Both the position numbers and the translations under genes were made by a program. Below, piece by piece: positions 9,499-13,522 of a stretch of DNA of 13,522 bases (position 1 is its first letter; each line of letters begins with the position of its first letter). The stretch comes from Pelotomaculum sp. UBA3103 (GTDB taxonomy: Bacteria > Bacillota > Desulfotomaculia > Desulfotomaculales > Pelotomaculaceae). The stretch is from positions 6,506 to 20,027 of the forward strand of contig DFAP01000108.1 in the NCBI GenBank assembly GCA_002365855.1, written 5' to 3'. The notes below the pieces were generated by a model, which searched no databases, was not told the origin of the DNA, and worked only from the letters and a program-made list of their open reading frames with translations.

Positions 9499-9983
9499 TG
9501 CAATTCCCCTGCCTCTTTAATAAAGTTTTCAATCATGCTGTGCTGAATTTCATCGTCCATTCTTCTATTAATAATCTTCCCGGCAACCAGTACAGAAAGG
9601 GAAGCAAGCTGTTCACGCAGCTCTGCAACGGCCCTCTGTTTCTCACGTTCAATTTCAGCAAGAGCAGAATCTTTCAACCTTGTGGCTTCGCCTTTTGCCT
9701 TTTCAACAATTTCGGCAGCTTGATCTTCACCTGTCTTGGCGGCTTTCTGAATGATCTCCTGAGCTTGTTCCCGGGCAAGCCGCATTTCAGCTTCGTAACC
9801 AGCCTTTAATTGTTCAGCTTCCTGCCTTTCCTTTTCTGCGGCGGAGATATTATTGGCGATATGCTCAGACCGGGCAGAAAGCACTTTCACCAAAGGTTTG
9901 TAAACTACCAGGCGCAAGAAAATTAATAAAATTACAAAATCAACTATCTGCGCTAGGATTGTTGCGTTAAACTCTAGCCCCAT
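9495..9983 (-). CDS. atpF: ATP synthase Fo subunit b
   Basis: Subunit b forms the peripheral stalk: one membrane helix near the N-terminus and a long cytoplasmic coiled coil. From the ATG at 9983 the protein is 162 residues. It starts [20 protein letters not shown] (membrane helix about 8-27), then VVYKPL (26-31), then a highly charged, Ala/Glu/Lys-rich helix (about 40-145). An in-frame ATG at 10058 would add a 25-residue Cys-containing extension, but that reads through repeat-like intergenic sequence and lacks family similarity. The ATG at 9983 has AAGGAGGG 10 bases upstream, so I chose it. Overlaps atpH by 4 bp. Confidence 0.96.
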   Translation of the reverse strand: MGLEFNATILAQIVDFVILLIFLRLVVYKPLVKVLSARSEHIANNISAAEKERQEAEQLKAGYEAEMRLAREQAQEIIQKAAKTGEDQAAEIVEKAKGEATRLKDSALAEIEREKQRAVAELREQLASLSVLVAGKIINRRMDDEIQHSMIENFIKEAGELQ

Positions 9984-10240
9984 TGACTTAATTCCCTCCT
10001 TCCATCTCTTGTGGACAAAAGGAAGGCTTAGCGGTAAACAGCAGTCCGCAGTTTGCAATTGGAGTAAAGGAATTCGGCCTGTGCCGAATTCCTTTACGGG
10101 TTAGTTAGTTGCCATGCTACTGATAAAATCGGCTTAATAAAGATGAATAATGCATAATAATCAGTATCCTCCAACTACGGGAAATCAACTGCTGACTACA
10201 GTCCCGCTAGCCCTTTTTTGCCATAACACAGAATAACTCA
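9984..10240. other. 257-bp atpE-atpF spacer
   Basis: This is the longest gap inside the operon. It holds the atpF ribosome binding site (about 9994-10001), the repeat-like words GCAGTCCGCAGTTTG (10041-10055) and AACTGCTGACTACAGTCCCG (10188-10207), and the perfect 15-bp hairpin at 10064-10097. No coding sequence is convincing. Confidence 0.6.
10064..10097. repeat. Perfect 15-bp inverted repeat between atpE and atpF
   Basis: GTAAAGGAATTCGGC (10064-10078) and GCCGAATTCCTTTAC (10083-10097) are exact complements around the tetraloop CTGT. In the transcript this is a very stable hairpin 143 nt after the atpE stop. It has no T-run after it on the minus strand, so it is not an ordinary terminator. 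It could act as a processing or stability element for the atpE message. Confidence 0.85.
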
Positions 10241-10477
<237 letters not shown>

Positions 10478-10507
10478 TTATTTCCCCTCCTTTCCAAAGT
10501 AAAATTT

Positions 10508-10516
10508 AATATAACA
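10508..10516 (-). promoter_or_regulatory. Possible internal promoter before atpE
   Basis: On the minus strand TGTTATATT reads as an extended -10 (TGn followed by TATATT, five of six consensus bases), placing a start about 30 bp before the atpE ATG. No good -35 is present. An internal promoter could raise c-subunit expression; this is a weak sequence-only guess. Confidence 0.22.
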
Positions 10517-10598
10517 TTTTATTCAATTGATGGAACACGAAACATCTTAGATTAAACCTTCCAATCACCTGAAACCTTTTTTAAGTACACCAGTTAAG

Positions 10599-11336
10599 CT
10601 AGTGATGGTCGGCTACCGCCTGCCCGACATAAGCTATACTGAGCATAGTAAAGATAAAAGCCTGGATAAAACCGACAAAGATACTGAAAGCCAGCCATAT
10701 TACAGAAGCAACAAATCCACCTAGAACGTGCGTCCATCCTCCCAACAGACCCAACAGCACGGCGATTAAAACTTCTCCGCCGTAAATGTTTCCGTAAAGA
10801 CGGAAGGTCAGCGTAATTGGTTTAGCAAAGTCTTCAATGATGACAATTGGGAGAAAAAACACGAAGGGCTGGATGTAGTGCTTGAAGTAACTCAAGCCTT
10901 TATACCTGATCCCGTAAACGTATATGATTATGAAGGTGCAAAGGGCAAGGCCCAAGGTTGTGTTATAGTCGGCTGTCGGTGAAGTGAGAGTGGGAACCAG
11001 ACCAATCAGGTTGGCAAACAGGATAAAGATAAAGTACGTCACCACGATACTGATTAAACTGTATCCCTTTTTTGGATCCATATTATCATTTACCAGGCCT
11101 CTAATGAATTCAAAAATTGCTTCAAAAATATTCTGTGCGCCCTTAGGCCTGTTCAGGCTCATACTCCTGGTGGCACACACGGCAAACAGCGCTACCAGAA
11201 CCATGGTAATCCAGGTCATAATTAAGGTTTTGGGATTAAACTGTAAAACCGTGTTACCGACGATCAATTCCCAGGACCCGTTGGCTGGCCAGCCCCAAAA
11301 ATTTAGTTGTTGTTCTGCTTCGTGTAAGCTCAGCAT
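10599..11336 (-). CDS. atpB: ATP synthase Fo subunit a
   Basis: Subunit a forms the ion half-channels facing the c-ring. The 245-residue protein is strongly hydrophobic with five or six membrane segments (about 38-56, 93-116, 127-142, 155-168, 184-200, 207-238). The essential arginine is R179 in LTFRLYGNIYGGE. The C-terminal FIQAFIFTMLSIAYVGQAV (218-236) is typical. The ATG at 11336 follows AAGGGGGT with an 11-base A-rich gap. It starts 38 bp after the atpI stop. Confidence 0.98.
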   Translation of the reverse strand: MLSLHEAEQQLNFWGWPANGSWELIVGNTVLQFNPKTLIMTWITMVLVALFAVCATRSMSLNRPKGAQNIFEAIFEFIRGLVNDNMDPKKGYSLISIVVTYFIFILFANLIGLVPTLTSPTADYNTTLGLALCTFIIIYVYGIRYKGLSYFKHYIQPFVFFLPIVIIEDFAKPITLTFRLYGNIYGGEVLIAVLLGLLGGWTHVLGGFVASVIWLAFSIFVGFIQAFIFTMLSIAYVGQAVADHH

Positions 11337-11374
11337 TTTCTTTTCTTACCCCCTTTCTTATTAAAGTTTCTTAT

Positions 11375-11779
11375 TTAAAGGTTAGACCTTTCAGTTTTGC
11401 GGGCGGACAAGCCCATCACTAAACAAACAGCACATGCTGTAAAAATAACAGGTACTACAAAAAGCCCTGCAGCGGCGGCATACAAATTAATCCATCCGTT
11501 CCTGGCAACAAAAAATAAAACTGCGAAAACGATGGACAGGCGCATGGCAAACCCGGCTTTCATCCGGGAATTGGCCTGTGGCGCCATCAAGTGGACGATT
11601 GAGCGCAACCTTTTGCCCAGAAAAAAAGCATTCCACATACCCACCGCAGTTCCGATCACAAAACCCCACAAAACAGGGTCCTGCAACCGGAAAAAAAGGG
11701 CAAGACAAAGGAATGCTAAGATAAAGCCGGATATTTTTAATGTCCTGGCTAACTGGCCATCAAAATCCCAATCGCGCAC
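11375..11779 (-). CDS. atpI: ATP synthase subunit I (AtpI)
   Basis: AtpI is a small membrane protein encoded ahead of many bacterial atp operons. It helps c-ring assembly in some species and, together with AtpZ, has been linked to magnesium/calcium uptake in Bacillus pseudofirmus. This 134-residue protein has four predicted membrane segments (about 15-31, 36-54, 76-93 and 98-122), with the positive patch KRLRS (56-60) on the loop after the second. The start is GTG at 11779, with GAGGGAG 9 bases upstream; this site overlaps the atpZ stop codon, so translation of the two is probably coupled. Sequence conservation in this family is low, so the call rests on membrane pattern and position. Confidence 0.85.
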   Translation of the reverse strand: MRDWDFDGQLARTLKISGFILAFLCLALFFRLQDPVLWGFVIGTAVGMWNAFFLGKRLRSIVHLMAPQANSRMKAGFAMRLSIVFAVLFFVARNGWINLYAAAAGLFVVPVIFTACAVCLVMGLSARKTERSNL

Positions 11780-11785
11780 GTACCC

Positions 11786-12034
11786 CTACTCCCTCTCAAA
11801 AAACCCCTGCAACGTCTTTAAAACACCCAAAACTCCAACAGCAAGCCCTACCAGCACACCTGCCAGCAGGAACCATGGCCCAGTCCCTAACAACCCGTCC
11901 AGATACCTGCCCCCGTAATACCCCAACACTACTGTAATGGCTAATTCCGCACCAATGGTCGTAGTAACGGCAAGTGCCTGGAAGGCGCCGATCTGTTTTT
12001 GGTTCTTTCTATCTTTTTCTTCATTACCGGGCAT
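11786..12034 (-). CDS. atpZ: AtpZ/AtpI-family small membrane protein
   Basis: This 82-residue protein has a charged N-terminus (1-14) and two membrane helices (about 18-40 and 53-73) joined by GYYGGRYLDGLLGTGPW, the characteristic loop of the AtpZ family, with D46 in the loop. AtpZ is the first gene of the atp operon in many Firmicutes and partners AtpI. The ATG at 12034 follows AAGGA with a 9-base gap. It ends 6 bp before the atpI start. Function is known only by analogy: a role in ATP synthase assembly or in divalent cation supply. Confidence 0.85.
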   Translation of the reverse strand: MPGNEEKDRKNQKQIGAFQALAVTTTIGAELAITVVLGYYGGRYLDGLLGTGPWFLLAGVLVGLAVGVLGVLKTLQGFFERE

Positions 12035-12118
12035 TCTAAGGCGTCCTTATCTCTCTAACAACCCACTCATAACAAAACATTTTCTTTTTTCTTTTTTATT
12101 GGGACAATGCATCAGAAT

Positions 12119-12148
12119 ATTTTAATCCTGATTTCTTATTTTCTACAA
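12119..12148 (-). promoter_or_regulatory. Possible atp operon promoter
   Basis: On the minus strand TTGTAG (12148-12143) and TAAAAT (12124-12119) are spaced by 18 bp, upstream of atpZ in an AT-rich 168-bp gap. The -35 match is only three of six. No terminator was seen after wecB, so readthrough from wecB is the alternative. Confidence 0.28.
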
Positions 12149-12202
12149 AAATAAAGTTATTCCTCCACCATATTAAGAAATTTTAAAAGGAAATAAAATA
12201 TT

Positions 12203-13369
12203 TTAGTTATCGTGTGTTACAAGTGGTGTAAATTCGAACGGTCTGTCATTAGATAAATTAAACCTGAACCGGATGGCCTGCACAATCCTTTTCGATGCGT
12301 GCCCGTCTCCGTATGGGTTAACAGCATTGGCCATTTTACCGTATCTGAGCTGATCGTCTAAAAGCCTCCTGGTTTCCAGGGCAACTGCCTCTGTGCCGGT
12401 TCCAACCAGCTTGACCGTGCCGGCATCCACCGCCTCGGGGCGCTCGGTGGTGTTACGCAGCACAAGAACAGGCTTGCCGAGGGATGGAGCCTCCTCCTGA
12501 AGTCCGCCCGAGTCGCTCAGGACCAGGAAACTGCGGCTGATAAGGTTTACAAATGGCTGGTAGTCCATGGGCTCAATCAGGCGCACTCTGTCCAACCCCC
12601 CCAGTTCTTCAGCCACGACGCTGCGCACGGCCGGGTTTTTATGGACCGGAAAAACAACTTCCACATCGTGATAGTCTTCCACAACTTCCCGGATAGCTCT
12701 GTATATGCCCCGCATGGGCTCGCCCAGGTTTTCCCTGCGATGAGTCGTAACCAGAAGGACCCTGTTCCTGTCATAATCAATATTATTTAAAATGGGGTCT
12801 TCAAAACGAAACCCCGGACGTACCGTGGCTATAAGAGCATCTATGACGGTATTGCCTGTCACAAAAATCTTGTCGGCCGCAACCCCTTCCGCCAAAAGGT
12901 TTTTCTTTGCGGCAGCAGTGGGCGCATAATTAAAATCCGCCAGGACACCGGTCAGGTGGCGGTTGATTTCTTCAGGAAAAGGAGAAAACTTGTCGTGCGT
13001 TCTCAGGCCCGCCTCCACATGGCCCACCGGGATCTGCAGATAAAATGCAGCCAGAGCGGCCACAAAGGTGGTGGTGGTATCACCATGAACCAGCACCAGG
13101 TCAGGCGACTCACTATGAAAGACCTGCTGCAGGCCATGAAGGGCCCGCCCGGTGATGTCAAACAGGTTCTGTCCCTGCCGCATGATGTCAAGATCGTGGG
13201 CGGGAGTAATCCCGAACAAATCAAGAACCTGATCCAGCATTTCCCTGTGCTGGGCCGTAACCGCAACCCGGCAGTCGATCTCCGGCCTGTATTTTTCCAG
13301 CTCTTTCACCAAAGGCGCCATTTTGATGGCCTCTGGCCTGGTACCGAAAACAGCCAATACTTTCAACAA
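12203..13369 (-). CDS. wecB: UDP-N-acetylglucosamine 2-epimerase (non-hydrolysing)
   Basis: The enzyme interconverts UDP-GlcNAc and UDP-ManNAc in the cytoplasm, feeding wall teichoic acid linkage units or other surface polysaccharides. The 388-residue protein has the GT-B fold signatures: FGTRPEAIKMAPL (8-20), HGDTTTT (95-101, D97), GHVEAGLRTHDKFSPFPEE with E119 and E133, TTHRRENLGEP with H210, and DSGGLQEEAPSLGKPVLVLR (286-305). All expected catalytic residues are present and the length is usual. The start codon is TTG at 13369 or the next TTG at 13366; the latter would give the common family beginning MKVLAVFG. GAGGAGA lies 7 bases before the first. No ATG is available. Genes of this kind often sit next to atp operons in related Clostridia. 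Confidence 0.95.
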   Translation of the reverse strand: MLKVLAVFGTRPEAIKMAPLVKELEKYRPEIDCRVAVTAQHREMLDQVLDLFGITPAHDLDIMRQGQNLFDITGRALHGLQQVFHSESPDLVLVHGDTTTTFVAALAAFYLQIPVGHVEAGLRTHDKFSPFPEEINRHLTGVLADFNYAPTAAAKKNLLAEGVAADKIFVTGNTVIDALIATVRPGFRFEDPILNNIDYDRNRVLLVTTHRRENLGEPMRGIYRAIREVVEDYHDVEVVFPVHKNPAVRSVVAEELGGLDRVRLIEPMDYQPFVNLISRSFLVLSDSGGLQEEAPSLGKPVLVLRNTTERPEAVDAGTVKLVGTGTEAVALETRRLLDDQLRYGKMANAVNPYGDGHASKRIVQAIRFRFNLSNDRPFEFTPLVTHDN

Positions 13370-13404
13370 ACAGACATCTCCTCTTGTTGAACCACACAGT
13401 TTTA

Positions 13405-13436
13405 TGTATATGGAGACAACATGTAAAACTTGTCAA
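13405..13436 (-). promoter_or_regulatory. Possible wecB promoter
   Basis: On the minus strand a perfect TTGACA (13436-13431) is followed after 20 bp by TATACA (13410-13405), about 36 bp before the start codon. The hexamers are good but the spacing is longer than the usual 16-18 bp. Confidence 0.33.
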
Positions 13437-13499
13437 TCTTGGCAAATTTGCAAATATTTAAATTTTCAGATAACCTTTCCTAAGAAGATAGTTTTCATT

Positions 13500-13522
13500 T
13501 TTTCACAGGATTTACAGGATTA
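13500..13522. repeat. ACAGGATTT repeat, truncated by window edge
   Basis: TTTCACAGGATTTACAGGAT (13501-13520) matches the left arm of the repeat elements at 6228 and 7296. The rest lies outside the window, upstream of wecB. Confidence 0.65.

Noticed and set aside
9984..10058. N-terminal extension of atpF starting at 10058
   Set aside because: The extra 25 residues come from repeat-like intergenic sequence, and the ATG at 9983 has its own strong ribosome binding site and the normal b-subunit N-terminus.
10064..10097. Hairpin between atpE and atpF as a Rho-independent terminator
   Set aside because: Minus-strand sequence after the stem is TCCAATTGC, with no T-run, and essential genes follow in the same operon.
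12155..12175. Tiny ORF ATG GTG GAG GAA TAA upstream of atpZ
   Set aside because: Four codons only; most likely chance overlap of a purine-rich ribosome-binding-like sequence. A leader peptide role has no support.

Overview
The window is a low-to-mid GC bacterial chromosome segment in which every recognisable gene is on the minus strand. An F-type ATP synthase operon is followed by ywmB, murA and spoIID, a conserved order in spore-forming Firmicutes (in Bacillus subtilis the ATP synthase genes also precede ywmB-murAA-spoIID). A sporulation gene, a VapBC-like toxin-antitoxin pair, and intergenic repeats of a kind common in anaerobic Clostridia point to a spore-forming clostridial anaerobe, probably near Peptococcaceae (Pelotomaculum/Desulfotomaculum-like). 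The genus is inference.

Layout in the direction of transcription (right to left). (1) 13522-13370: upstream region of wecB, with a copy of an ACAGGATTT repeat at the window edge and a perfect TTGACA hexamer. (2) wecB (13369-12203), a non-hydrolysing UDP-GlcNAc 2-epimerase starting with TTG. (3) The complete atp operon: atpZ, atpI, atpB (a), atpE (c), atpF (b), atpH (delta), atpA (alpha), atpG (gamma), atpD (beta), atpC (epsilon), from 12034 to 4344, closed by a clear intrinsic terminator at 4260-4288. (4) ywmB-murA-spoIID (4171-961); ywmB and murA are 12 bp apart, and a structured terminator-like element separates murA from spoIID. (5) A ribbon-helix-helix antitoxin/PIN toxin pair (871-208) with an 11-bp gene overlap, ended by a 9-bp terminator hairpin. 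(6) 1-207: no gene.

The atp genes encode all eight structural subunits plus the two small membrane proteins AtpZ and AtpI. Catalytic signatures are intact and the c subunit looks proton-type. MurA, SpoIID and the UDP-GlcNAc epimerase all concern the cell envelope or spore peptidoglycan.

I found no undescribed enzyme system. The unusual content is intergenic: palindromic arrays of an ACAGGATTT-type unit inserted at two junctions of the atp operon (atpA/atpG and atpG/atpD), a perfect 15-bp hairpin between atpE and atpF that is not a terminator, heptamer-like repeats, a structured element after murA, and a SpoIID that lacks one expected zinc-ligand cysteine.
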